From Lysobacterales bacterium (GTDB taxonomy: Bacteria; Pseudomonadota; Gammaproteobacteria; Xanthomonadales; Ahniellaceae): a stretch of 64,000 nucleotides of DNA. The stretch's first letter is position 1; each line of letters starts with the position of its first letter. The DNA lies in assembly GCA_016182785.1 (NCBI GenBank), contig JACPFU010000023.1, positions 62,001 to 126,000 of the forward strand, given 5' to 3'. The position numbers and the translations under genes are program-made. The notes under the pieces are model-generated. The model did not search any database. It was not told the DNA's origin and saw nothing but the letters and a program-made list of their open reading frames with translations. Below are positions 1 through 10,200 of this stretch, in pieces.

Positions 1-576
1 ATCCGCTGGCCCAACATCAGCGAAGCGCGGCCCGCTTCCGAAACCTACGTCGAGGTGCCGAAGTCGGCGCCGGTGGTTGCGATGCAGCGCATGCTGGATG
101 CGTCCTTGCTCGGCGGCGTGAACCTGGGCGGGCTGCACGACAGCGGTGGCGGTGTGCTGGCGAGCCTGAACGCCCCGCGGGCGGAGGACATCCTCGCGTT
201 CGAGGACCGCCTGCGCGATGCCGGCATCGCGTATCGGGTGAAGCATGCGCCGGTCTGGTCGAACAACGGCTACAGCATGCAGCTCCTGTTTGCAGCCGCG
301 GGCTCCGACGCGCAAGCCGCCTGGCATCCGAGCGGCTTTCGCGTGCAGCACGAGATCGAGCGCATGCGCCACCCGATGGTCAGCGTCAGCGACATCGAGG
401 ACGCGGGCGCGGCGTACATCGCCACGCTCGACGTGATCGGTCCGGAGCCGGTCGATCTGATCCTGAAACGCCTGCGCATGAACTCCACGATGTTCGAGCA
501 GATCGAGGTGCTCGACGACGCGCCGACGCAACGGCGCAACCTGCGCCAGGTGCGATTGCGCCTGACCTTGCACTGA
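1..576 (+). CDS. Unknown protein, 3' part only (5' end outside window)
   Basis: The reading frame is open from the first base of the window (starting IRWPNISEAR) to the TGA at 574-576, so the true start lies upstream. A GTG at 55 is only an internal candidate. The visible 191 residues have no signal peptide or membrane segment. They mix alpha/beta-like hydrophobic patterns and end in a charged tail (EVLDDAP, QRRNLRQ). I do not recognise the family. The last ~20 residues resemble a translated fragment downstream of the next gene (about 1390-1490), which suggests an old local duplication. Confidence 0.6.
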   Translation: MRWPNISEARPASETYVEVPKSAPVVAMQRMLDASLLGGVNLGGLHDSGGGVLASLNAPRAEDILAFEDRLRDAGIAYRVKHAPVWSNNGYSMQLLFAAAGSDAQAAWHPSGFRVQHEIERMRHPMVSVSDIEDAGAAYIATLDVIGPEPVDLILKRLRMNSTMFEQIEVLDDAPTQRRNLRQVRLRLTLH

Positions 577-734
577 AGGCTGCAATCGTTGCGGCGCGGC
601 CGGCGTCGCGACCGAACCACGCTATAGTCGACGCGCGTCGATGCTCCTCTCGCGTTTCCTCCGGTACCTGCCGCGGCGAACCGCTCCCTTCACGGCCCGT
701 CTCCGGACTGGGCAGATCGTCTCAGGGAGCCTCC

Positions 735-1388
735 ATGCCGGGCTACTGCACCCGCGTGTCCACCGTGCATCTGGGTGGACACGATTACCGCATCCGTTCG
801 CTCAGCGATCGCCAGCAATTCGCCGATCCGCTCGGTCGTGCCGCCAAGGCCGGGATCTCCTCGGCGAACTGGAGCCTGTTCGGACAGATCTGGCCGTCCG
901 GTCGCCTGCTCGCGGAGGCGATGTCGGAATTCGATGTCGGCGGCAAACGCGTGCTCGAACTCGGTTGCGGCCTCGGGCTCGCGAGCCTGGTGCTCACGCG
1001 GCGCGGTGCCGATGTCACCGCCAGCGACCATCACCCGCTCGCGGAGGTGTTCCTGTCGCACAACGCCGGGCTCAACGGTCTTGGCATCCCGCATTTCCAT
1101 GACCTGCAATGGGCCGTCGCCGACGATGGCCTCGGTCGCTTCGACCTGATCATCGCCAGCGACGTGCTCTACGAACGCGACCACGCAGCATTGCTGTCCG
1201 CACTGTGCGAACGCCACGCCAAGCCGAGCGCCGAGGTCGTCATCACCGATCCCGGCCGCGGCAACAGCGGCGCCTTCACCCGCGCCATGGCCACGCTCGG
1301 CTTCAGCATGGAAGAAACTCGCACCCGCTTCGACGCCAAGGACCGACCGCCATTCCGAGGGCGTCTGCTGCACTACCGGCGCGGGTGA
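735..1388 (+). CDS. Class I SAM-dependent methyltransferase (METTL21/Methyltransf_16-like)
   Basis: A 217-residue Rossmann-fold methyltransferase that should transfer a methyl group from S-adenosylmethionine. The glycine-rich SAM loop is at residues 73-84 (VLELGCGLGLAS), the acidic residue ending strand 2 is in TASDHH (~96-100), and motif IV is DLIIASDVLYER (~137-148). The DVLYE form is typical of the METTL21/nicotinamide N-methyltransferase-like family, whose members often methylate protein lysines. The substrate here cannot be told. The ATG at 735 follows CAGGGAGCC, a usable ribosome-binding site. It stands alone: the flanking genes are an unknown protein and an operon on the other strand. 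Confidence 0.85.
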   Translation: MPGYCTRVSTVHLGGHDYRIRSLSDRQQFADPLGRAAKAGISSANWSLFGQIWPSGRLLAEAMSEFDVGGKRVLELGCGLGLASLVLTRRGADVTASDHHPLAEVFLSHNAGLNGLGIPHFHDLQWAVADDGLGRFDLIIASDVLYERDHAALLSALCERHAKPSAEVVITDPGRGNSGAFTRAMATLGFSMEETRTRFDAKDRPPFRGRLLHYRRG

Positions 1389-1389
1389 T

Positions 1390-1490
1390 TGGCTGCGCCC
1401 GAACACCTCGCTGTCGGGCGCGATCGAGGTTCTGGACGACACCCCCTCGGCACGCCGTGACCTGCGTTGGCTGCAACTGCGGGCGGCCCC
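1390..1490 (+). pseudogene. Decayed duplicate of the 3' end of the gene at 1-576
   Basis: Starting 2 bp after the methyltransferase stop codon, frame 1 reads DWLRPNTSLSGAIEVLDDTP and then SARRDLRWLQLRA. This parallels the last residues of the protein ending at 576 (EQIEVLDDAPTQRRNLRQVR): about 10 of 20 aligned positions match, including EVLDD, P, RR and LR. The fragment has no start codon of its own and its stop is gone, because the frame runs into the 3' end of the DUF3999 gene on the other strand. I infer a remnant of a tandem paralogue. The match is short. Confidence 0.45.
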
Positions 1491-1492
1491 GA

Positions 1493-3070
1493 TCAGTCCT
1501 CGGGGTGCGCGTTCTGGCCGAGTTGCGAGTAGAGCCGCCAGGTCATCCAGCCGAGCACCAACAGGCCGAAGGCGAGCACTGCCCACAACGCGAAGCGGCG
1601 CCTGCGCGCAGCGGCATTGGCGTCGTCGGTCGGCGCGGCCGCAGCGGCCGGCGCAATCGGAGCGGTTGGCCGTTGCGACTTGCCGATCTGCACGTGTCGC
1701 AGCTGTGCGATTTCGGTGGCGCTGAACCCTGGCGCTACCTGCGCAAGGGCCGTCGCACCCCCGTTCCAGTGTCGGACCACTTCTGGCGCTGCGCCGACCG
1801 CCAACCGGAAGTCCTTGCCGCGCGCGGTGAACACCAGCGTCTGCGGGCGCCAGCCGAGCACCAGCCGCGGTGGTGTCGATCCGGCGGATTGCGGCCGCAC
1901 CACCCATTCGGCGCTGCCCATTGGTGCTACCTGGATGCGGCTGGAACGACGCTCGCCGCCATCGTGGTTCAGGCGATAAAAGGTGCTGCTGATCTGCGGT
2001 GCGAGCAGCCATTGCGGCTTCGGCCCGCGCTGTTCGCGGTAGACGCCGATGATCACCGGCAGCACGGTGTTGGGCTCGGGCAGGTCGAGGCCGATCGAAC
2101 TCGCGGCGATCGACGGGCTGGTGACGTAGACGAAGTCGCCGTCGACGCGCCCGGGTTGTGACTGCAGCGTGAGTTCCAGGCGCGGGTCTGGCGTGGCCGT
2201 GGCGCCGCGCCATTCGCCGAGGATGGTGGTGAAGGCCAGTGGCGCGCCGTCCAGCCAGCGCAGCTTGAGGTAGCGACCGCTGCCCCGCGGTAGTTCGATG
2301 CGGTCGCTGACCAGGCGTACCGTCGGGTCGTTGCCGGGGATCCAGTCGAGCGTGCCGTGCGCCACGCCATCCCAGAGTTTCAGGTCGTCGCTGCGCTCGA
2401 TCGCGAGGCGCGCGTGGTAGTCGCGTACCGAATCGCCGATCTGGAAGCGCAGCGCCTGCAGCACCTCGTTGGCGGCGCTCGGGCCGAGATCGACCACGAG
2501 TGCGGCCAGTGGTCGCGTGACCACTGTCGCTGCTGCGCGCGGGTCGCGCTCGACCTGCGCGGTGTTCGCGCGGACATCGAGTTCGACCAGCGCTCCATCC
2601 GCGTCGGTGCGCAGTTGCAGGTCCAAGCTTCCGGTGTTGCCCGGGGCCTGGACATCGGCGTAGATCGGGAACAGCGTGCCCGCCTGTTCGCGCACTTCGG
2701 TGCGCGCGCGCTGCTCCGGAAAGTGCAGGGCATGGGGCAGCAACTGGCCGGTGCCGTTGTAGACCCGCAAGTCGGCCAGGCCCGCGGTGCGCGACGCCTG
2801 GTACACCGCGAGTGGCAGTTGCAGCTGGAGCACGCCGTCATCGCCGTTGGCCGCGAGCGGGAACACCGCTGCGAATTCATCGAGATTGGGGTCGTGCGGC
2901 GCGGCGGTGGCGCTGGCTCGGGATGGCGCGGCGGTCAGGGTGATGGCGACCAGGGCGGCAACGGCTACCGCCGGTACCCAGCCCGTGCACCGTCCCGATT
3001 CAGGGCGACCGTGCGTATCGCATCTGCGTATCGTGCGCGTCCCCAATTGCATCAGCCGCAAGCGCTTCAT
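1493..3070 (-). CDS. DUF3999 family membrane-anchored periplasmic protein
   Basis: A 525-residue protein of unknown function. The N-terminus has a basic stretch followed by a hydrophobic segment (~32-55) consistent with a signal peptide or anchor. A large beta-rich extracytoplasmic region follows, and the C-terminus has one membrane helix (FALWAVLAFGLLVLGWMTW) and a short tail. The ATG at 3070 overlaps the stop of the DUF2339 gene (ATGA, 3067-3070), so the two are translationally coupled. DUF3999 and DUF2339 are commonly found side by side, which supports both calls. A longer frame reaching upstream to 4348 is an artefact lying over the DUF2339 gene. The biochemical role is unknown. Confidence 0.85.
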   Translation of the reverse strand: MKRLRLMQLGTRTIRRCDTHGRPESGRCTGWVPAVAVAALVAITLTAAPSRASATAAPHDPNLDEFAAVFPLAANGDDGVLQLQLPLAVYQASRTAGLADLRVYNGTGQLLPHALHFPEQRARTEVREQAGTLFPIYADVQAPGNTGSLDLQLRTDADGALVELDVRANTAQVERDPRAAATVVTRPLAALVVDLGPSAANEVLQALRFQIGDSVRDYHARLAIERSDDLKLWDGVAHGTLDWIPGNDPTVRLVSDRIELPRGSGRYLKLRWLDGAPLAFTTILGEWRGATATPDPRLELTLQSQPGRVDGDFVYVTSPSIAASSIGLDLPEPNTVLPVIIGVYREQRGPKPQWLLAPQISSTFYRLNHDGGERRSSRIQVAPMGSAEWVVRPQSAGSTPPRLVLGWRPQTLVFTARGKDFRLAVGAAPEVVRHWNGGATALAQVAPGFSATEIAQLRHVQIGKSQRPTAPIAPAAAAAPTDDANAAARRRRFALWAVLAFGLLVLGWMTWRLYSQLGQNAHPED

Positions 3071-6000
3071 TGCTCTGCCTCCCTCGGCAACGGCGCGACG
3101 TAGCCGATCAGCAGCATCAGCCCGCCGACGCCCATGAAGGACACGATGCGGGCGACACTGCCGACGTTGCGCAGGTCGACGATGAACAGTTTGAACACGA
3201 CCACGCCGAGCAGCGCGGCACCGATCATCCACAGTGGCTTGGACAGCCGGCGCGCGGCGTGGCGCATCAGCGCAAAGGCGCACAGCGTCCAGGTCAGCGA
3301 CAACATCGCTTGCACGAACTGCGAGTGGAAGAGCGGTTCGAAGCGGTAGGGCAGGTCGAGATACTTTGCCGCGGTGCGCAGCAGCATCAGGTTGAACCAG
3401 CCAAAGCCGAGCGCCATCGAAGTGCGCAGCGCCAGGCGGTGCTGCTCGTCGCTGGCGCGCTCGCGGTGCAGGCGCCAGAGATCGGCAAGCAGCAAGGCGA
3501 CGAAGCCGGTGCTCAGGTCGAGCGGATTGAGCAGCGGCAGGTAGGGTAGCGGCGCCATGTTGCCGTCCTGGCGCAGGTTCCAGTAGATCACCAGCAGCAG
3601 CGCCCACAGCGCCGCCAGCGGGATCACCGTGCGACCGTACCAATCGTGCAGCGGCTGTAGCGGCCAGCCGCCGCGGCGCACCTGCATCAGTCCGAGGAAC
3701 AGGCAAGCGATGGCTGCCCACGCCGCGAGGTAGTCCGGCCACATGCCCGCCACCACCCAGCCGCCTTGCGCCTGCAGCGCGAGTTCCGGATCGCCCGCGA
3801 GCCAGGGCATCAGGTTCAGCGACACCACTGGCGCCAGCATCAGCCAGGGTGCGACCACCCGACTGAAGTGCAAGCCCTTGAGGCCGCCATCCGGGATCTC
3901 CCAGTGCGTCTGCCAGCGTTGCAGGCACCAGGCCATGCCCGCCCAGCAGAGCAGCACTGCAATGGCCGTGCCCGGCGAAGGCAACTGCTGCTGCAGGTAG
4001 GCATCGGCCAGCAAGACCATCCAGACCAGCGCCTGCATCACCATCGTCGGCACGGCCAGCAAGCGAAGCAGCGGTGTCGCGCACGCCCGCGCCATGAACA
4101 GTGCGGCCATCGCCAGCAGGGTCATGCACGCCAAGCGCCAATCGGCGTAACCGAACCAGCTCGATTCGTCGCGCATCAAGCCGTTGGCCTCCAGCAGCCG
4201 CGCGCCGAATTGCGCCAGCACGTCCACCAGCGGCAGGTACAGCAGAATGCCGAGGCCGATCAGCCAGACCACCGCCGCGGTGCCGTGCTGGTGCTCGCTG
4301 AGCGCGGGCGAGCGCTCGGCGTCTCGCAGCCGCGTCAGGCCGAGCCATGCCAGCGCCAACAACACCAGGGTGCCGGACAAGGGACCGCCGGCGAACGCGA
4401 GCCAGGCGTCACGCGTGCTGCCATCGCCGGACGCGGGCAGCGCCCAGTCGAATTGCAGCAGGCGTTCGACCACCAGACTGTCGGCCACCTGGACCAGGAA
4501 GATGAAGCTGCCGAGGACGGTCAGCAGCGGCCAGGCGATGCGTTGCAGGTTTGCGGCATTGGCGAACGCGAAGCGCTGCGCCAGCGCCGTGAAGCCGTAG
4601 CCCGACAGCGCCAGTCCGATGCCGTAGGCGGCCCAGAAGCTCACCTGGTACCACGGTATTGGCGCAGCGGCCGCGGCGCCGGTGGCGAAAGCCAGCGCGT
4701 GCGCCGCGCCGTGCAATGCGAAGCCACAGCACCAGAACATGGACAGCCACAGCCAGGCGACGCTGGCGCTGCGGTCGCGTTCCTGGGCCATGCCGGTGCC
4801 GCTCTGCCAGCGGCGCTTGAACGCGAAGGCCGAGACCAGCGCACCGATGCTGAGCAGCAAGCCGCCAAACAGCGCGCCGCCACTCAGTACCTCGCCGAGA
4901 CTGACCTCCGGATAGACCGGTACGTTGTGCCAGCGCATGTAGCGGGTCATCAGTCCGAGGAAGGTCAGCCCGGCCACCGCCGTGACCGCGCCGGCAAGCA
5001 CGGCCGGCAGGCGCCAGTCAGCGCGGCGGCCAAGCCATTGCAGGCCGTACACCAGCAGCATCGCGGTCAGTACGTACAGACTGGCGCGGTGCACGCCGTG
5101 CACGCGCAACCACACTTCCACCCACAGTCCGCCGAGCAGCCAGATCACCGCGATCGCAATGAAGATGCCGGCCCAGCCACTGAAGCGCGCACGCGCGGCG
5201 TCCTCGTCGTCGCCGACCGGCAGGCTCTGGCGGCGCAAGGTCAGCGCCAGGAACACGCCGGTGGCACCGAGCAGCAGGAAGCCCAGGCTGATGTGTTCGG
5301 TGAGCGCTCGCAGCGGGTCGATCCCGGTCAGCACGCGCAGGAAAGCGATCCAGGCGCCGAATTGCAGCAGGATGCCGAAGCGCCACACCAGCGCCTGCTT
5401 CTGCCGCAGTCCCACCCAGACCATGCCGGCGCCCTGCAACGCCCAGGCGGCGCTGGTCCAGCGGCCATCGAAGGCGAGCGGGATCGCCAGCGTGCCAAAG
5501 ACCACCGCGAGGGCGAAGAAGGATTCGACCAGCAGGCGCAGGCTGCCCGCACGCCAGCGCCACAGCGCCAGTCCGAGGCTGGCGTAGAACACGCCGAAGG
5601 CCACCGCCGACAGCGCGCTGCCGAGGTGCATGTCCTTGACCATGCCGTACTGCAGGCCCATGGCCACGATCGGCACGCCGAATACCAGCGTCGCATCGAC
5701 ATAGGACTTGAGCCTCGGCGCCTGGCGCCAGGCATAGAGGATCGCGATCGCCGCGTACATCGCCACGAACAGCGCCAGGAAGCCCTGCGAACTCTGGTAA
5801 TGCTCGGCCTCGTAGCGCTGCACGCCCCAGGCGGTACCGATCAGGAAAGTGAACAGGAAGCCGAGGAAGTTCAGCACGCGCCAGGCGCGCGTCCACGCGA
5901 TCGCGAAGATGCCGGCGTTCAGCAGCGCGTAGTAGCCGAACAGGGCAACGTGGTTGCCGCTGCCGCTCGACACCAGGATCGGCACGGCGAAGCCGCCGAC

Positions 6001-7050
6001 GATGCCGAAAATCGCGAGCCACAGCCCGTCCTGCAGCACCGCAAGGACGCAGGTGAACGCCACCAGCGTCAGCAGCAGGCCGAAGGTCGCGCCGGTCGGC
6101 AGCAGGTGCCAGAACTTGTAGGCGCCAAACACCACCAGCATCAGCGTCGCCAGCGCCGCACCCTGGGTCGGCAGCGCGATGCCGGGCCGGCGCGTGCGAA
6201 TGTGCCAGCCCCAACCGAGCAACGCGATTGCGCCGGCGGCGATTCCGGTCAGGCGCATTTCGATCGGCACCACGACGTAGTTGGATGCAAAACGCAGCAG
6301 GAAGGCGACGCCGATGAACAGGATCATCAGCCCAATGCGCGCGACCAGGTTGCCGCCGAACAGCCAGTCCTTCGCGCCGGTCAACAGGCGCGTGACCGGG
6401 TCTGGCTCATGCGGCGCCGCGGGTCGTGGCGCTGGGCGGTCGATCGTTGGCTTGGGCTTCGCCGCTGGTTCATGCGAGCGGGCTGGTGTCGGCGCGGCTT
6501 CGGCGGTCGCGTTCGGCTGCGGCATCGGTTCGCGTGCAGCCGGAGTCTCAACCGGTTCCTGCACGCGCGGCGGGTTCCAACGCGCTTGCACCGGTTCGTC
6601 CGGGATCGGTACCGCGACCGCGTCGGTGTTCGGCGCAAGCGGCGGCGTGTCCGCGAGATCGACCGACGCCGCGCTGGCAGTCTTTTCCAGGATGACGGTG
6701 GGCTGTGGGGGCGCTGTCGGCAATGGTGGCGGCAGCTTCGGTTCGGACGCCGTGAACACGGCGCGGCCGCTGACGGGCGCTGGTGTCGGTGTCGGCGCAG
6801 TCGCTGCGGCTGCGGTCTCCGCGTCGGCGGGGGCTGGGCCTTCGCCCAATCGTTCCACACGCTGCAGCAGCTGAGCGTGCTGCTCGCGCAATTGACGCAT
6901 TTCCTTGCGCAGGTCGCTGACTTCGCGCGCCTGGCGCGTCACCAGTTCCTGTGCCTCGTTGATGGCGCCATTGGCCTTGATCCATGCGACCGCGGGCGCG
7001 ATCAGCAGGTAGAGGACGAGCAATACCGCGAACAGACCCAGTAATTCCAT
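3067..7050 (-). CDS. DUF2339 multi-pass membrane protein
   Basis: A 1327-residue inner-membrane protein. Residues 1-20 form a first membrane helix, ~22-65 a coiled coil rich in E, Q and R, and ~70-220 a low-complexity region rich in Pro and Ala. The remainder holds well over twenty hydrophobic helices, starting after the segment DWLFGGNLVARIG. This is the layout of the large DUF2339 family, whose function is unknown. It is the first gene of a two-gene unit with DUF3999, joined by a 4-bp overlap. The ATG at 7050 begins MELLGLFAVLLVLYLL. Confidence 0.88.
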   Translation of the reverse strand: MELLGLFAVLLVLYLLIAPAVAWIKANGAINEAQELVTRQAREVSDLRKEMRQLREQHAQLLQRVERLGEGPAPADAETAAAATAPTPTPAPVSGRAVFTASEPKLPPPLPTAPPQPTVILEKTASAASVDLADTPPLAPNTDAVAVPIPDEPVQARWNPPRVQEPVETPAAREPMPQPNATAEAAPTPARSHEPAAKPKPTIDRPAPRPAAPHEPDPVTRLLTGAKDWLFGGNLVARIGLMILFIGVAFLLRFASNYVVVPIEMRLTGIAAGAIALLGWGWHIRTRRPGIALPTQGAALATLMLVVFGAYKFWHLLPTGATFGLLLTLVAFTCVLAVLQDGLWLAIFGIVGGFAVPILVSSGSGNHVALFGYYALLNAGIFAIAWTRAWRVLNFLGFLFTFLIGTAWGVQRYEAEHYQSSQGFLALFVAMYAAIAILYAWRQAPRLKSYVDATLVFGVPIVAMGLQYGMVKDMHLGSALSAVAFGVFYASLGLALWRWRAGSLRLLVESFFALAVVFGTLAIPLAFDGRWTSAAWALQGAGMVWVGLRQKQALVWRFGILLQFGAWIAFLRVLTGIDPLRALTEHISLGFLLLGATGVFLALTLRRQSLPVGDDEDAARARFSGWAGIFIAIAVIWLLGGLWVEVWLRVHGVHRASLYVLTAMLLVYGLQWLGRRADWRLPAVLAGAVTAVAGLTFLGLMTRYMRWHNVPVYPEVSLGEVLSGGALFGGLLLSIGALVSAFAFKRRWQSGTGMAQERDRSASVAWLWLSMFWCCGFALHGAAHALAFATGAAAAAPIPWYQVSFWAAYGIGLALSGYGFTALAQRFAFANAANLQRIAWPLLTVLGSFIFLVQVADSLVVERLLQFDWALPASGDGSTRDAWLAFAGGPLSGTLVLLALAWLGLTRLRDAERSPALSEHQHGTAAVVWLIGLGILLYLPLVDVLAQFGARLLEANGLMRDESSWFGYADWRLACMTLLAMAALFMARACATPLLRLLAVPTMVMQALVWMVLLADAYLQQQLPSPGTAIAVLLCWAGMAWCLQRWQTHWEIPDGGLKGLHFSRVVAPWLMLAPVVSLNLMPWLAGDPELALQAQGGWVVAGMWPDYLAAWAAIACLFLGLMQVRRGGWPLQPLHDWYGRTVIPLAALWALLLVIYWNLRQDGNMAPLPYLPLLNPLDLSTGFVALLLADLWRLHRERASDEQHRLALRTSMALGFGWFNLMLLRTAAKYLDLPYRFEPLFHSQFVQAMLSLTWTLCAFALMRHAARRLSKPLWMIGAALLGVVVFKLFIVDLRNVGSVARIVSFMGVGGLMLLIGYVAPLPREAEQ

Positions 7051-7275
7051 GCCGATTCTGTGGTCGAAGGAGACGTAAGCCCGAGCGTAGCAGGCGACCG
7101 TCCCCGGATCGCCAGGTCGAGCATCGTCAACACGGCTTGCAGAGGGCGTGCGAGCAGGGCCAGTAGCGCGAATTCGTACAAGGTCCAGTCGCAGCGGAAC
7201 GCGATGACGAGCGGAGTCGCCATCATCGAAAGATCCAGTAGCCGCGGGAGCCGGCGCATGTCCGAGCGTAGCGAG

Positions 7276-10200
7276 TCAGTGAAAATCCCGCGATTGCGAG
7301 GCGAGCCCGTAGAGCAGGGCGCTGTAGTCGTGCAGGCGTTCGGCGACGATGTGCTGGACGCCGTCGGCGCGTTCGATGCGGCCGTCGAGGGCGAGCAGGC
7401 GGGATTCGCGCAGCACGCGCCGCTGCGCGTCGGCGAGGCGGCGCCAGACGACGATGTTGACGACGCCGGTTTCGTCTTCGAGGGTGACGAAGGTGACGCC
7501 GCTCGCGGTCTGCGGGCGCTGGCGCACGGTGACCAGTCCGGCGATGCGCACGCGCGCGCCGTCCGGGCGCTGTTCGAGCGACTTGGCCGACACCACGCGC
7601 CGCGACTGCAACTGGTTGCGCACCAGACTCACCGGATGTGCCTTCAGCGACAGGCCGACGCGCTCGTAGTCGGCGATCACGTCGTCGAACAGGCTCGGTT
7701 GCACCAGTTCGACCTTCTCCTCGGCGATGCGCGCCTGGCCAAGTAGCGGCGTCGGTGCGGTGAGCGCCTCGACATCCCAGCGCGCGCGGTGACGATGCCC
7801 GGACAGGCTGCGCAGCGCGTCGGCGTCGGCGAGACGCGCCTGCTCGAAGCGGTTGAGTGCGGCGCGCTCGACCAGGTCGCGCACGTCGGCGAAGGACCGT
7901 TCGCGCCGCGCGGCCATGATGCGTTCGGCGCAGGCCCGCGGCAGTCCGTCGATCTGGCGCAGACCGAGGCGCAAGGCAAAAACGGGGTCAGAGTGCATTT
8001 CCCCGCTGTCCATTGGTTCACGGGTTCCACAGGAAATGCACTCTGACCCCGTTTTTGCCTTCTCGATCGTGCAGTCGAAGTCGCTGTGCACGACATCGGC
8101 GGGGCGCACCTCGACGCCGTGGCGCTGCGCGTCCTGCACGATCTGCGCCGGGGCGTAGAAGCCCATCGGCAGCGAGTTCAGCAGCGCACACGCATAGGCC
8201 GCGGGCTCATGGCACTTCAGCCAGCACGAGGCATAGACCAGGATCGCGAAACTGGCGGCGTGCGATTCCGGGAAGCCGTAGCTGCCGAAGCCCTTGATCT
8301 GCTCGAAGATGCGTTCCTGGAACTCGTCGCTGTAGCCGTTCTTGCGCATACCGTTGAACAGGCGTTCGCGCAGGTGCTCAAGGCCGCCGTGGCGTTTCCA
8401 TGCCGCCATCGAGCGGCGCAGTTCGTCGGCTTCGCCGGGGGTGAAGTCGGCGGCGACCATCGCGATCTGCATCACCTGTTCCTGGAACAAGGGCACGCCG
8501 AGCGTGCGCGCGAGCACCGGTTCGAGCGCCGGCGACTCGTAGCGAACTTCGCCAGGATTCTGGCGGCGATGCAGGAAGGGATGCACCATCTTGCCCTGGA
8601 TCGGGCCCGGGCGAACGATCGCGACTTCGATGACCAGATCGTAGAAGCACTTCGGTTTCAGCCGCGGCAGCATGTTCATCTGCGCGCGTGATTCGATCTG
8701 GAACACGCCGAGGGTGTCGGCGGCCTGGATCATCGCGTAGGTCGCCGGATCCTCGGGCGGCAGCGTCGCGATCGTCCAGTGGCGGCCGCGCAGCACGCGC
8801 ACCAGGTCGAAGCAGCGGCGCAGGCAGCTCAGCATGCCGAGCGCGAGCACGTCGACCTTGAGCAGGTTCATCGTGTCGAGGTCATCCTTGTCCCATTGGA
8901 TGATGGTGCGATCGGGCATCGCCGCGTTCTCGATCGGCACCAGCGATGCGAGCGCGTGTTCCGAGATCACGAAGCCGCCGACGTGCTGCGACAGGTGGCG
9001 CGGGAAGCGCATCAGCTGGGTGGCGAGGCGCAGCAGCTTGCGCAGCACCGGCGCGTCCGGATCAAAACCCTGTTCGCGCAGGCGCGCCTCGATCACTTCG
9101 GCGTCGTCCCACCAGCCGAGCGCGCGGCTGATGCGTTCGATCGCGTCGAGCGGCAGGCCGAGAGCGCGGCCGACGTCGCGCACCGCGCTTTTCGCTCGGT
9201 AGGCGATCACGGTCGCGGCCAGCGCGGTGCGGTCGCGGCCGTACTTGCGGTAGATGTACTGGATCACTTCCTCGCGCCGCTCGTGCTCGAAGTCGACGTC
9301 GATGTCCGGCGGTTCGTTGCGTTCCCTGGAGACGAAGCGCTCGAACAGCACCGACATGCGCGCCGGGTCGACCTCGGTGATGCCGAGGCAGAAGCAGACC
9401 ACCGAGTTCGCCGACGAACCGCGCCCCTGGCAGAGGATGCCGCGGTGACGCGCGAACTGGACGATGTCCTCGACGGTCAGGAAGAAGGCCTCGAACTTCA
9501 GTTCGGCGATCAGCGCCAGTTCCTTCTCGATCAGCTCGCGCACGTGCGCGGGCATGCCCTCGGGCCAGCGCCAGCGCGCGCCGGCCTCGGTCAGCGCGCG
9601 CAGTTGCTGGCTTGGCGTCAGCCCGCGCGGCACCAGTTCGTGCGGATATTCGTAGCGCAGCTGTTTCATCGAGAAGCGGCATTGCGCGGCGATCTGGACA
9701 CTGGCCTCGAGCAGTTCGCGCGGATAGATCTCGGCGAGGTCGTCACGGTTGCGCAGGTGGCGTTCGCCGTTCGGGTGCAGCGCGAAACCGGCCTCGGCGA
9801 TGGGGGTGTTCAGGCGGATCGCGGTCAGCGTGTCCTGCAACGCGCGTCGCGAACGCACATGCATGTGCACGTCGCCGCAGGCGACCGGGGTCAGCGCATG
9901 TTGGGCCGCGAGTGCGAGCAGCGCGGCCATGCGTTCGTCATCACCGGCGCCGCGATGCAGTTCGACGGCGAGATACACGCGTTCGCCGAACAGGGTCTTG
10001 GCCCATGCGATGGAGGGCGCGTCGGTCGGATTCATCGCGGGCAACAACAATGCGATCAGGCCATCGCCATGGCCGTCGAAGTCGGTGCGCGCGAGCCGGT
10101 ACGAACCCTTCGCCGCCGCGCGCCGGCCGCGCGTGATCAGGCGACAGAGATGGGTGTAGCCGTCATGGTCGATCACCAGCAGCACCAGGCGCGTGCCTTC

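Noticed and set aside
3766-7044. Very long open frame on the plus strand opposite the DUF2339 gene.
   Set aside because: Gln/Arg/His-rich composition with no family features; it is the antisense shadow of a high-GC gene.
7002-7259. Short minus-strand frame with a hydrophobic stretch between dnaE2 and the DUF2339 gene.
   Set aside because: It overlaps the first codons of the DUF2339 gene in another frame and ends in Ser/Cys-rich sequence unlike a protein; no ribosome-binding site was seen.
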